This document shows positions 1-16,454 of a stretch of DNA of 64,000 nt, one piece after another; position 1 is the first letter of the stretch, and each line of letters opens with the position of its first letter. The notes beneath the pieces were generated by a model. The model was not told where the DNA came from, made no database searches, and saw only the letters and a program-made list of their open reading frames with translations. The DNA comes from Xiphias gladius (Eukaryota; Chordata; Actinopteri; Istiophoriformes; Xiphiidae). Both the position numbers and the translations under genes were made by a program. The DNA lies in the NCBI RefSeq assembly GCF_016859285.1, contig NC_053409.1:21027976-21091975 (forward strand). The letters run 5' to 3'.

Positions 1-3000
1 ACGTAAGCACTTATTGATACTGGTAAATATTTGACTACTATTTATATGGTATATCTGTACTTATGCAGCAGTGATGCAGTTATGCAGTGAGCCACGCTAG
101 CATTGCTTTTGATCTCATGTCTTTGCTTTGATTAAACAAACAGCTTTTTTCTCTCTTATACAGATGACCATAAACATTTTATGAGTTTTGACGATGCACT
201 TTCATCCTTTCATTTCTGATGTTCAACTGACTCGGTCAGTTGAACCGGGGGAGTAAGACATGTTGTGTTCTCTTGTGGTTTTGAAACATTCCAGTTGTTT
301 TTCATGTTTCTCATTGTGTGAAACATGTTGCACACAAATTCAAGGGGCTATGATGATCACTCAATAGTATGTTTTCTTGCATTTCAAGTGTAACTGGATA
401 AATCAATATCACTTACTGTAAGTAATACTAAAGTAATGATGTTAACAGCGTGAGTCGGTTGACTATTACTGTGCTTCAGCTCAAAATGTAAGTAATCATT
501 CACCAAATGCATTACTTCTTCTCTGTATATATACGTGTATTTTTATGATTTAAACTATTTTTGCAGTGTTGAATTCTGAAAACTTTTTATGTGGATTGTT
601 TATATCTCTTTAAGAGGTAAAATGTCTGCAGTTGTCACAACAGAAGTTTAATGAGGGCGAAAATAAGCACAGTGTTGATCGCTAACACCGTGTGTCTCAT
701 CTTTAAAAAGTGTATTCACATCTTCAAATGGTTATGTTACCAGTTTGAGATTGGATTTCAAAATCAGAAAACGCTTTGTTCACTCATGTTTACATAAAAA
801 ATTTTTTTAAAGGTGCACTGCTTTAATTTTGTGTTTCCCTTTCTGAAGATGTATGTAGCTTTGATTTCAAGGTTATGTAATTTTATTTGTCGTGATAACG
901 GTGCAGAATGCTCATAAAAATGTGAAGGGACAGTGAAGCCTTTTATTTGCTTTTGCATACATATGTATTCTGATTGTGTTTGTGTTTTGTTTTTTATTGT
1001 GTATTCATATTTACTGAACTGCATTGTGCCTCTCATGTCTATGAAATTCCCTGTAAAAAACACAGAGGACAAATCATTTTACCTCTCAGCTAAGATTTTT
1101 TGAGGGAAAAACCTCAGTAGCCAATCCGTTGTTTAGCTATTTGCATCAAAACTGGTTAGTCAGGATGGAGTGCCTCTTTTCTGCTATGGGGAATTTATTG
1201 TTTGGTGCTCTACTTTTTCAGATTAAATTCAAAATTGTTTTAAAAGAATATACTTCTAACCCGAGGATGTGTGTTGCAGCTTATTTCATGTTTTAATGGC
1301 TTCTGTACCGTTCCTCCTGCACATTTCACGATTCTTTAAATTAGAGCACACAAGGAAGAGTTTTCAGATGAAATCATTCACGTTTTATCTTGAGAGGGAG
1401 TGTGGGGGGAAAAAAAACAAATCTCCATAGTGAAAAATTGGAGCGAGTCCTACCAGTGACATCCTCTGGTGAATAATTATTACTGCAGTCATAACATGGC
1501 ACGAGAAAAATAAATGAATCCTTCCAAAAATAGTTCTCACCTTGTGGATAATATTCAACCATTTTCAGGTTCCACTTTACTGCGTTAAATTCAGCAAATC
1601 CGCATCATCTCCACAGTAGCACATACTGTGTACTGTACTGTAAGTAAATACTGCATGTGTTAAGCATACATTGAGCTAGGAAATGACTGATCTTAGAGCG
1701 CATTATGCCGGCTCTGACGCTCTTCTCGGGGTTGGGGAGGAGGTCTGTTCTAATTCTGGCCAAACAGCGAGATCGTTCATTTTTTTTCTCTCCTGCACAG
1801 TGACTAGGCCTGTCAGACCCATTTGTTAGAATAATTATATGGCTTTTAACAGCATCCCATCTTAAAATAAAATTAGTAGTGCATTGGTTTAAAGCAGCAG
1901 AGGCATTGCATAAAATGGCTGATTAGGATCTAAACAGAGAAAACATTCATACACTTTCAGTATTCACACAGCTACTATATGTCATACTCTGGTGTAAATT
2001 CATGCCAAGGTAATAATCAGACGAGGTGATTTGTTTTTTATAAGTGGGGTGTCCTAGACAGAGACAGAGACACTATATGTCTCTGTCCTCCCTCTCTCTG
2101 CACAGAGTGAGCTGTGCTCCTCTGATTTATTTTGAGGTGGTCGTATCACAGCTGTTGTATCTGTGGTGGATGCCTGGCCTGAGCCCCTCGACACTCTTCC
2201 TTTTCCCCCACTGGCCCTTGGTCCTGGTAAGAACCCTGTTTGCTCCTTACCCTGCTTCTTCAGGGACATTTACACTTAAATAACATAAAAATAACTACAT
2301 CCTGTGCTTTAAATGGTTTCCAAAGCTCTTCTTATTCTTAAAAGTTACTTATAACTGTTTGTCTGAATTAGATAGCTTTCTCACGCTCTGAAGTTTGTTG
2401 AAGATGAGAAGACGTTAAATTAACAGAGACTTGCCTATGTCATATTTTAACAGATAATAGTTCCATTTTTTTAAACATAACTTCTGCACTAAACTAAACT
2501 GCTTAATTTTATGATTGTGCACTATAACTGTTGTTTCCTTGGACACTGAAGCAATCACTAATTCCTTTTCCTAGAGTCATGTATTTTTAGTTGAACTTCC
2601 ATTCGGATATCTGCCTCATTTTAAAATATTGAATATAGATGGGATTGTTCATGTCATATTGATGTTTTAATAGTTGGAAAATGCAGCTTTTGCATACACT
2701 ACTACTGACATTGACATCAATAAGCGTGGATTAGAAATAAATAAATAACTTGCCCATATTAAGAAGTTCTTAAAATAGCCTGTGGGGCCTGGAACAGGTG
2801 CCATGTACTCCGCTTGTGAAAGCACAGGCAGTGTGAAGGCTGCACTAATTTTATGCACGTAAACAGACTGTGGCTGTGAGCCCGTACAACACAAGACAGA
2901 CACAAACTAAGGCACTTAATTTCAAATTGATGTGGTACACTAATAAGCTTTGTTATCATTTTTATTATCACTGGTGGTGAATCACTTTTATCGCCAAAAA

Positions 3001-3534
3001 AGGCAGAATCTTCCAAATTTTGCCTGAGTAGAGCATAACATGCTGTCAAGACCAAGAAAAACGGGTGCCTCAGTAGCAGCTGCTGCACAGAGTATACAGC
3101 AGACTTTTAGTGCCTTGCTCAAAGCCACCATGATGATACCTCCTGGGGAACTAAAATTTGGGGTGTAAACTGGGAAACCAAGACACAAATGGACTTTTCT
3201 GAATTTTACTAAACCTCTTCCATTAACTAGAGGAGGAGCTTCAGGCTTTCACCAGGGGAAAAGAAAACAGTTAAAAGACACTATAACAATTTTAATTCGC
3301 AAATGGATCGCAAAGTATAGCCCGAACAACTGATTTTTTTGAGGCTGATACAGCTATAAGTGTAAATACGTAACAAATGTTTTTGGTAAGTATCCCTTAA
3401 ATGTTTTTACTCCTATGAATTGTGAAAATAAAAAACTGAGCAGAACATTTTACATCTGAAAATCAACTTGTCAGCACGCTCTTTGTCTTGTTTATCATAT
3501 AGCATACACACAGATATTTATATATCTGCAATAA
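1..3534. other. AT-rich spacer, no gene recognised
   Basis: I see no exon with both a convincing splice context and a recognisable protein in this stretch. The open frames present are short and AT-rich and read as chance frames. It could be intergenic DNA, untranslated sequence of a gene that starts left of the window, or 5' flank of the taxilin gene. The sequence does not decide between these. Confidence 0.5.
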
Positions 3535-3852
3535 GGCTGCAGCTAACAAATATTTTCATTGTCGATTAATCCGCTGATTATTTTCTCAATTAGATAGATT
3601 GAGCTTAAAAAATAGCAGTACATTTTACAAAGTCCCAGAGTCCGACGTGACGTCTTCAAATGCCTTGTTTTGTCTCGGCAATAGTCCAAAACCAAGAGAT
3701 ATTACTTTTACTGTCATATATCACAAAGAAAGGTAGTGAACCTTAACATTTGAGAAGGTGGAACCATCAAAGGTTTTTGCATTTTTGCTTGATCACAATA
3801 GATTTTCTGTCTTTTGACTAATTGATTAATGAACTAACATCGTTGCACCTCT
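3535..3852 (+). repeat. Dispersed element with inverted ends (family 1, copy a)
   Basis: It starts GGCTGCAGCTAAC and ends near ATCGTTGCACCTC, so its two ends are inverted repeats of each other. The body contains the landmarks shared by the other copies: a TTAATC-rich segment, AAATGCCTTGTTTTGTC, AATAGTCCAAAACC and TTTTTGCATTTTTGCTTGA. The structure fits a non-autonomous DNA transposon or similar short element. No coding capacity is seen, and I do not assign a database family name. Confidence 0.75.
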
Positions 3853-4595
3853 GATCTACAAAATATCTCATACAGGCCAATATATCAGCCCGGCTGATTT
3901 ATCTGTCTAGCTGTATAGGTCGTGTTCACGGTCGCAGTAGGAAAAGCGTAGGTGTAAATATAAAATGAATTATGGCTAAATTCCATTTAGCTGCTCCAGT
4001 TTCAGTATCGGGCATGATGGCTCACTGCCATGTCTTACTGGGACACTTGAAGAGAGCAGGCCATTGTTAATGTTATTACAGTAGTGACAAATGTGTTTCT
4101 ACTACTATGACAAGTCGAAATGTTTGCTTTGAAAAAGGCCCCTTTTTGTCATATAGCCTGAAAAATTAATTAATTTAATTAATTAATTAATTAATGTTTT
4201 TTTTCCATATTTTTGACTCAATGTTTTGCTAGAATAGCTTTTGAAAAAGCCAAAATGAAGTAACCAAGACACGTTAGGAATCACTCTGGAGCCAACAATA
4301 ACTCGATACACTGGTTGGCTGAACTCCGGCAATGTTAAAATTCATATTGAAAGTCAGCCTGGATGATTCACAGTGAATCCAAGTATTCAAAAAAGGTTGT
4401 CGGTCTTTGCTCCTCTTTCCTCTTAAGTACTGACCCTTCTCACAAGAAGGAGTGAACATGTGAATAGAGGTCAGAGTTTTATCATGAAAGACAAATCATT
4501 TAGATAACAATGTGAGGATGAGATGAAATATCTCTTTTATTCCTCAGGCCCTTTACAGAAACCAACTCTTTCCCTGTCAGTACTAGCTCATAATA
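3853..4595. other. 5' flank of the taxilin gene
   Basis: This is non-coding. It includes a short TTAA low-complexity tract at about 4162-4194. Just before the taxilin start codon there are possible splice acceptors (TTCCTCAG and CTTTACAG near 4540-4560), so the coding part probably begins inside the second exon, and an untranslated first exon may lie further left. No promoter motif is convincing. Confidence 0.4.
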
Positions 4596-9315
<4,720 letters not shown>

Positions 9316-9363
9316 TGCTTCAACTACTGTGAAAAGAAACCTGGTCCATGTGAGATTCAGAGC

Positions 9364-9369
9364 AATAAA
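9364..9369 (+). terminator. Poly(A) signal of the taxilin gene
   Basis: AATAAA lies 49 bases after the taxilin stop codon. It is the first canonical signal downstream and would give a very short 3' UTR. Confidence 0.65.
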
Positions 9370-11273
9370 ATGAAAAATGCTGGATTTAGTGTTCATTGTC
9401 TGACCTGATATGGCAAGATTTAAGAGAAGCTTTGTTTTATGTCCTTCATCAGGCCTCACTACATTACAACTAAGCCGCTTAATGGCTTGGCATGAAACTC
9501 TCCCGGTTGATCATTCGTATTAAAGATTACTGTGTTATAAAATATCTGGTTCTTTGATAAAAAGTCAAAGGTACAAAACGTGAGAAAATAAGAAGAATCA
9601 CTGGGCTTAAAGCTTGTCATGTGTGCACTAGAAAACTAATAACAGAATCTGCAGCTTAAAATCAATCCTCTTTTGGATCTAGGTCAATTTTCCATATAAT
9701 AAATAATACTATTATAGCATTATTTACACAATATTGTTATTGGTGCAAAAATTAAACCGTAAAAACACCTGAGGTACAGTATTATAGATTTAAAGGTCCT
9801 GCAAACCCACACAGGTGTTATCAATTACTCTGGTTGATCAGCCATCATGTCAGGTTGAAGATGGGTGGAGCAACACACACAAACTCACATTACTTATATT
9901 ACACACTAATTATAATCAGGTTTTGAGTGTGTAGTTTATTCACACTGGAAAGATGACAAAGTATACTCACAACAGTGCGTATGTGGACTAAACAATCTTT
10001 GACTTTTGAGTGTGCAGCTGATGTACAGTGCACTACTGGCCCACAATACAATGTACAAAGGAAATGGTGGAGATGTTTACAGCTTAAAATATTAAAAGTA
10101 ACTGTGGATGGTGGGAAAACAGCTCCAGAAACGCCTCAGGGGAAAAAAAGGCTATTACATTTTTGGAAAAAAATATTCTGCTCACTCTTTGTGAAGTTGT
10201 ATTATGTGACTGTAAGGTATGTTTATTCCTTTTATACTAAACAAAAACAGAGTATACAATAAAGATTAAGATATGCCGTTCACATTAGTGTTTAGTTTGG
10301 ACTTGAGACACAGCTTTGTACTATTTATAAGAAAGATAACTTTGGAACATGTCCCACAAAACAGGTGCAACAAAACCAACAGAATCATGAGGAGGACGTC
10401 AATCAAGTGCGGTTTGTGCATGCCCACACAATCCTAAGAAGAAGTCTAATCAGGCAATATGGGAAAAGTGAAAAAACCACTATAGACTATGTATTTGTAG
10501 GGGCTTTAACTATAATGATGAATTCAGTATGAAAAATATAACACGAGCAAATGAGATCCTATGTATTTTCCCTTTTCTCAAGTTTAAACTTAAACATAAA
10601 TTTGTCATTGTCATTTCTACAACTAAGAAATAAGGAAATAGAGATGAATAAAAATGGTCATATCCATAATCCTGAATTTTTTTCCTTAGCTCAAGCTACA
10701 AAAACACTGATTTATTTACCATAATACAACCCATAGCATCTATTTGTTACATGCTCCCTAGCTCGTAAACACTGATGTGTTTCAAACTTCATGCCCCCAG
10801 TATTCTAGTGCAGACTTTGTTATAAATCTGTTGTCTCCAATCCCAAACTGAGATTACACAGGAGATATTGCCTTAAAAATATTCCCAGTCTTTAGAAAGC
10901 TACTCATAGTGGCAAAAAACATGGCTACTTCTATACAAATCTGCAATCTCCAACAAATTGTTGTGTGACAATGCTCTAAATAAAGTTCTTTAATAAAAAA
11001 AAAAAAAAAAAAAAAAAACTTCTCCATAGCCACAGAGGGCATTATACAAATGGTTTCACAAGCTGAGTAGTACTTATCAAAAACATGTGAACTGACGTTC
11101 ATGTGTAAAAATCAGTGGATCGCCACTTTAAACTGAGCTTCAGCAGAAAAGCTTTTGTTTCCTCATCTGCCCAGATTGGACTTGGAGAGAAAGCGGAGGT
11201 TATTTAACTGCGGTGCACTGATAAGAAGTTGCATATCTCATTTCATTGTTGCAAATCCACATTCAAAAAGAAA
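9370..11273. other. Intergenic stretch with a retroposed-looking A tail
   Basis: No gene is recognised. At 10979-10984 an AATAAA is followed after ten bases by 24 consecutive A (10995-11018), the signature of a polyadenylated RNA end copied into DNA. No flanking target-site duplication could be fixed by eye. The last part (about 11110-11270) is presumably promoter and 5' UTR of the next gene. Confidence 0.4.
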
Positions 11274-14200
11274 ATGGCTGAAGGAGCAAACCCAACTGCG
11301 GTCACTTGCGTGAAAGCTCTCACAGCTTTTGTTGAAAATGGAAAAGCTCTGCTGGACCTCGCCGAGAAGGAGAGCAAAGAAGGTAGGCAGCATTTTGTGA
11401 GGCCAGACAAGTGCACATAAAAATAGACATGCAGAAACCCTCTTCTGCAGTTGGCAGGCAATTTATGGCTATCCCCCAAGTAGGGACCACAGGAGGCCTG
11501 TCAATCATTAGACATAAAGAATGAACTCTAACAGACCTTTACACGCTAACATACACTTTATCTCACACAGGCTCTGTCCAGGAATTCATCAGGCAGAAAA
11601 TCCGCATTGTGCAAAAGCAGTCGCTGCTGGGCCTGATTGAAGCTGCTGCAGCCTTGTACAGAAGGTTCTGAGCAGTACCCACAGTATAACAGCCTGTAAC
11701 TGTAAAACCTTTTAATAATTTTACTGCTACTGTAAAAATATATTTTTAAAAGGTAGACTGATTTATGAGCCTTGTTGCATCGAAGATTCAGCTTAACACA
11801 TAGATATGCAGAAATAAGTTGTTTACCTCCATTTTTTCTACTCTCACAGTCTGTCTGTCAAGAGGAAAAAGGACGCAGAGGATCTACTGAGAAAAAACAA
11901 TCAGTAAGAGCAAAAAACCCCAACAAAAAAAAAACATATATTCGCTACTTAATGGAGCATGAAGTCCCTTCATCGCAGAGCTTTGCACCCAGAACTGCCA
12001 AACTACATTTTTTGGCATACGAGAGAAAAAGACAAATGACTGTTATATAGATATTGCATCCAAAATGCACACCTTAAACCTTCATTTTTGTTGCTTTCAA
12101 ATATATTTGGCCCTATACACTAAAACAACCCTAAAAACTTTCCAGCTGTGCTGCTTTGCGGGACGCTGTGCAAGACTTTGAGCAGCTAGCAGTGAGTTAT
12201 TTAAAAATTTAAAAAAGAATCTCAAAAGTATTCTCAGCAGTGCCATTAAACCTTTTTATTCTTACTGAGCATGGCTGATGTAACACAGGTGCAGTGGGAT
12301 TCCTTTCTACAGCGTTTGGATGATGAGTTACAACTTAGTGCTAAAATATTGGCTGGGGACCATCAACCAAGATGTATTTCACCAGACATACCTCTCATTG
12401 ATGCCAAAACAGGAGAGTGAGTTTGAGTCATTTCTTTTTACGTAACCATTCTGGTTAAGAAACACCATGAATTACCAGACTAAATATCTGTTAAAACGTG
12501 TGTGTTGGCATTTTCTTTTTACCACTTTAGCATTTTACTGTTTTTGTTCATCTCTCAGAACAGTGACACTGGGAAAATATCTGGGGAAAGGTAAAAAGAT
12601 CCTGCTGGTGTTAATCCGTCAGTTCTCCTGTCTGCTCTGCCGTCTCCATCTTAAAGATCTGCAGAAGAATCAGGTAAACATGACACGCCCTAAAAGTAAT
12701 AAGTACATTGTACAATTTCAAAATTATAATTGTCACAACGCAATGCCTTCTACGTTGCTGACAATACAGGATATGAAAAACTTCATTATGTAATATTTAA
12801 ATTTGCGGTAGTCAATATTTTTTATAAACAAGAGGAAAGAAAATGTGTGCTTCAAAGGTGTAACTCATATGTATCCACGAATAATAATCATCTGACTCTG
12901 CAGTACCCCTCAGCTCTACAAAGGGTTTTAGTGACTTTCAGCTCATGTTTATCTTTTACGGGCTGAAACTTTACTGTTTTGATTCAATCTCATCAGCATC
13001 GCTTAATGTAACATCCTGTAAATAAATAACACAATCCATGTTTTTTTTAAATCAGCATAGCAAGTTCACATCCTCTAAAATATATATATTTTTTACAGCA
13101 CAGTGAGTTTTATTGTCATGCTAGTAAATATTTCCCCAAAAGAAGAATTTATTTTTAACATGAGTATGAAAATAAAACTCTTGCAATCCAGGAGTTCTGG
13201 AATAAAATTAAGAAGGGGCTGAATAATTATTTGGTCATTTTCTACATAAGTTTCTATAACTGCTCTTCAGGTTTTTACACACACATCTCTACTATGCCTC
13301 TTATATACAGAGTGCTTGCAGACGTTCAGAATATTACCGATATGGATGAAAGTCCTGCTATTGACTAGTGGGTTCAAACTAGAACAATTCAAGAAGAAAC
13401 CGTCTCGTTTTCTAGTATGGGACCTTTTCTTAAAGTAACTACTGTATTATCAAACACTTGACTTGGCTGGCTTGAAGACATGAGACTGAACATGTCTACA
13501 ATTATGTTCATACGTAGTTAAAACATGATGATGTGCACTTGACATGCAAAATGTAGCTGACCTTATCTTAATGCTCTATTTGCTGTTTTCTCTCCTTAAT
13601 TATAAAAATGTTCATGACTGTGCCGACCGTTGAATGTAAATTAGAGTTTGGCACATTCTCTTCTGGTTATGTGTTTGGAAGTTAAAGCAATGTTATGTTT
13701 AGGTTCATGATTATATGAAGTCTGAGTAAATCATTTTCACTTTACATTTCAGACAGAACAGGCGCACTGAACTTAAGAGTTCAGCATAATTGGAGAGCAA
13801 AAACTGGAAAGCTTCCAGTCATGTTCCTCCTGCGGCTGCCAAAAAACTCATCAGTGAGGAAGCAAAAGAATCTGACCAAATTATTACTGCAGTGTTATTC
13901 TCAGAAGTAACCACAGTAAGCTCAGACCACAATCTCTACAATCAGCACCTTCAAACTACTGTAAAAGGCATAGCGGCCTTTGGATGTTAACATTTTCCTT
14001 TTAAACCATTCATATTCATCCCCCAGATATCACTATTGAAAGTTACCATCACATCTATGAATCTAGACTTGATCTATTATCATCCTCATTATCATCCTTG
14101 ATCTCAGCTATGAAATACAATCTATAGTATACTGTATTACATTTGGCTTTGTCTCTGTATTTGACCTTATTTTGCAGAGATCCCTGGATGCACACTCTGT

Positions 14201-14949
14201 GGAAGTGGTGGTCGTTTCATTTGGCTGTGAGGAGGGAGCCTCACACTGGCTACAGGAGACAGGCTGTCGGTACGACATGCTGTTGGACCCTGAAAGAAAG
14301 GTCAGGAGTCAACACCATGCAACTGAAATGCACAATACACGTTTCATACTTTGTCTGAGTGATAAACAAACGTTGTGTTTGGTATTGCAGATGTACACTG
14401 CATTCGGCCTGCAGGCTTCTCTGAAGAAAGTATTGAACTTCAGTAACATGCTGCTCTATGCTGAGTATGTGGCGGACAACATGGAGTTTCCCAGAGAACT
14501 TCCATCGATTCAAGACGACATGTTTCAGGTAAAATGTTGCTGTCTCAAAGACTTTTGAGGCGGCAGCGGCAGAACTTGATGTGCCCTTGTGCAAGGCATC
14601 TAAAGTCCCAGTTGTATAATAATAATGGGCAGTGCATATGCAAATGTTTGACATCTGAGCTCAGATAATAATATATTTTTCTGATTAAGTGCCCAATTTT
14701 TAAAAATAAATAATATGTGACTTTGATTCGACACTTCTCTAATCACCAGTTTAGTAACTGTTTTGTGTACTAATTTTCGTTGAGAGAATACTATTATTTT
14801 GGTATGTTTTTTCTTGATTTTGTTTTGCTTGTATTTTCCAGCTGGGAGGCGATTTTGTTTTGGACGAACATGGGAGGGTGCTGTTTTCTCATTGCTGCCA
14901 GAGTCCAATAGACCGACCCTCAGTGGAGGTCATATTATCAGCACAGTGA
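11274..14949 (+). CDS. Thioredoxin-fold protein, SelL / PRXL2 (AhpC-TSA_2) type, CxxC form (9 exons, 304 aa)
   Basis: Exons: 11274-11382, 11571-11664, 11850-11903, 12146-12191, 12289-12416, 12559-12673, 14178-14300, 14391-14528 and 14842-14949. They total 915 nt in one frame, and every phase matches across GT-AG borders. The first 110 residues are predicted mostly helical and I do not recognise them as a named domain. From about residue 137 the sequence follows the peroxiredoxin-like 2 pattern: strand KKILLVLIRQF, then S-CLLC (Cys168 and Cys171) at the start of a helix, then VEVVVVSFGC, LLDPERKMYTAFGL, and a C-terminal GGDFVLDEHGRVLFSH strand pair. In selenoprotein L the redox motif is UxxU (family knowledge). 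Here both positions are Cys codons (TGT and TGC), so this would be a cysteine form. Assignment to SelL rather than another PRXL2 branch is inference. It probably works as a cytosolic thiol redox protein. Possible poly(A) signals lie at 15264 and 15287. Confidence 0.75.
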
Positions 14950-16454
14950 AGATTAAACTCCTTCACGCACAACACAGATGAATTAAAGGAATACAGAAAC
15001 AGTTAATGCCGGCTGATAAATTTTTGTACAAACTTTAAAATAAGAGCGACTGTTGTAAAATGATAGCTATAGTGACAATCAGCAATAAGCAACAAATGAA
15101 ACCTTGCTGATAACGACTATTAGAATTATTAAAACAGAAATGCAACATGTTCTTCAGAGGGTTTAAAATCACAGATAAATGCATCATATTAAAATGTCAT
15201 TGCACAATTAACAACCTTTCACTTTAATAAGAAAATTGATTGAGCTCATTTTGTAATGAAACTAATAAACAACATGAAATCTCTTCAATAAATGTATGTC
15301 GAGAATGGTCTTTTCATATATTCCCGGAAGACAAACTGAAGCAATATTCTATTACTCTGCGTATTCTGTGGCTGTGGGTTTATACTGTAATTTTCAGTAA
15401 ATTATTTCAGTTTATGTCAGAGTGGTATAACATATACAGTAACTATCAAACTTCAGCTGCGCTGCCTTTGCTTGCCACACATAAGAAAATAACAGGATCA
15501 TCTGACAATTTCAATACAATCCAATGGAAAACCCCTACCATAGACCATTGTTTAGCTCATTAAGGTGTTTGCTGGTGTTCCTGTTATTTTGTCAGCCGTG
15601 ACTTGTTGTCCAATCCCAACAGCACACATTAATCTGACAAAATCAATTTTGGAAAGTGCTCAAAAGTAGCGACAGGAAAAACTGCACTAACATACTGTAC
15701 TTTGAGATATGATAGAGCTTTAGTCATCCAGGAGGAAATAAATATATGCACTCACACAAATATACTATATAGAATACATGAGTAATATACAGTATACAAA
15801 AAATAAAATACATACAATACAAATATAATACAAAATACAAATTTATGGTGTGCCACATTAATGAAAGCCCTGGAAGATACTGGTTACTATCTTATCAGTA
15901 TAATATAAATCTCGCTTATCTTTATAATGTATGCAATTATTCCACTTCTAAGTTAGAAGCTGCTTACAATGTCATTATGTTGCATATCTTCACTATCAAC
16001 ATGTGCCCTCTTCAAGGTCGTTTAGGTCATTCCGGGTTAAACTTTACATTGTTTAACAACTAAAATCACTAATCTAAGATTACTAAATGAAACACAAAGG
16101 TAGTTGTATCTGATGCCCTCTTAAGTTTGCCCTCTAGTTCTTTGCTTAATGACTCTTACGTGATCTCAAACTTGATTAACATTTTGTGATGTAATGACTG
16201 TGGCTCTGTATGCGGTTCTGGGATTGAACCCAGATGTTATGACTCCTGTTCAATGTTTCTTTATGGCTTTCATTTGAGTCATCAGTGTAGTGACCAAAAC
16301 CGTTTCAAATGATGATTAGTGGTTAATGTAACAACTGTAACCACATTTGTTTGAGTTATGAAAAGTTAAACATAGACATTTAGGCTTGGAGCAAAAATAC
16401 CATCAAACGTTCAGCAAATGAATCAACTTAAAGAAGAAGGGGGCCCAAAAATGC
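14950..16454. other. 3' UTR and intergenic DNA
   Basis: AATAAA hexamers at 15264-15269 and 15287-15292 could end the preceding transcript with a 3' UTR of about 330-360 bases. The rest is AT-rich, with ATA/ACA-rich low complexity around 15750-15845. No exon was recognised. Confidence 0.45.

Noticed and set aside
12635-12646. Selenocysteine at the CxxC motif of the SelL-like gene
   Set aside because: The codons are TGT and TGC, not TGA, so no recoding is needed.
12467-12966. Two overlapping frames following exon 5 of the SelL-like gene as separate small genes
   Set aside because: Only the part 12559-12673 is coding, as exon 6; the rest reads into introns.
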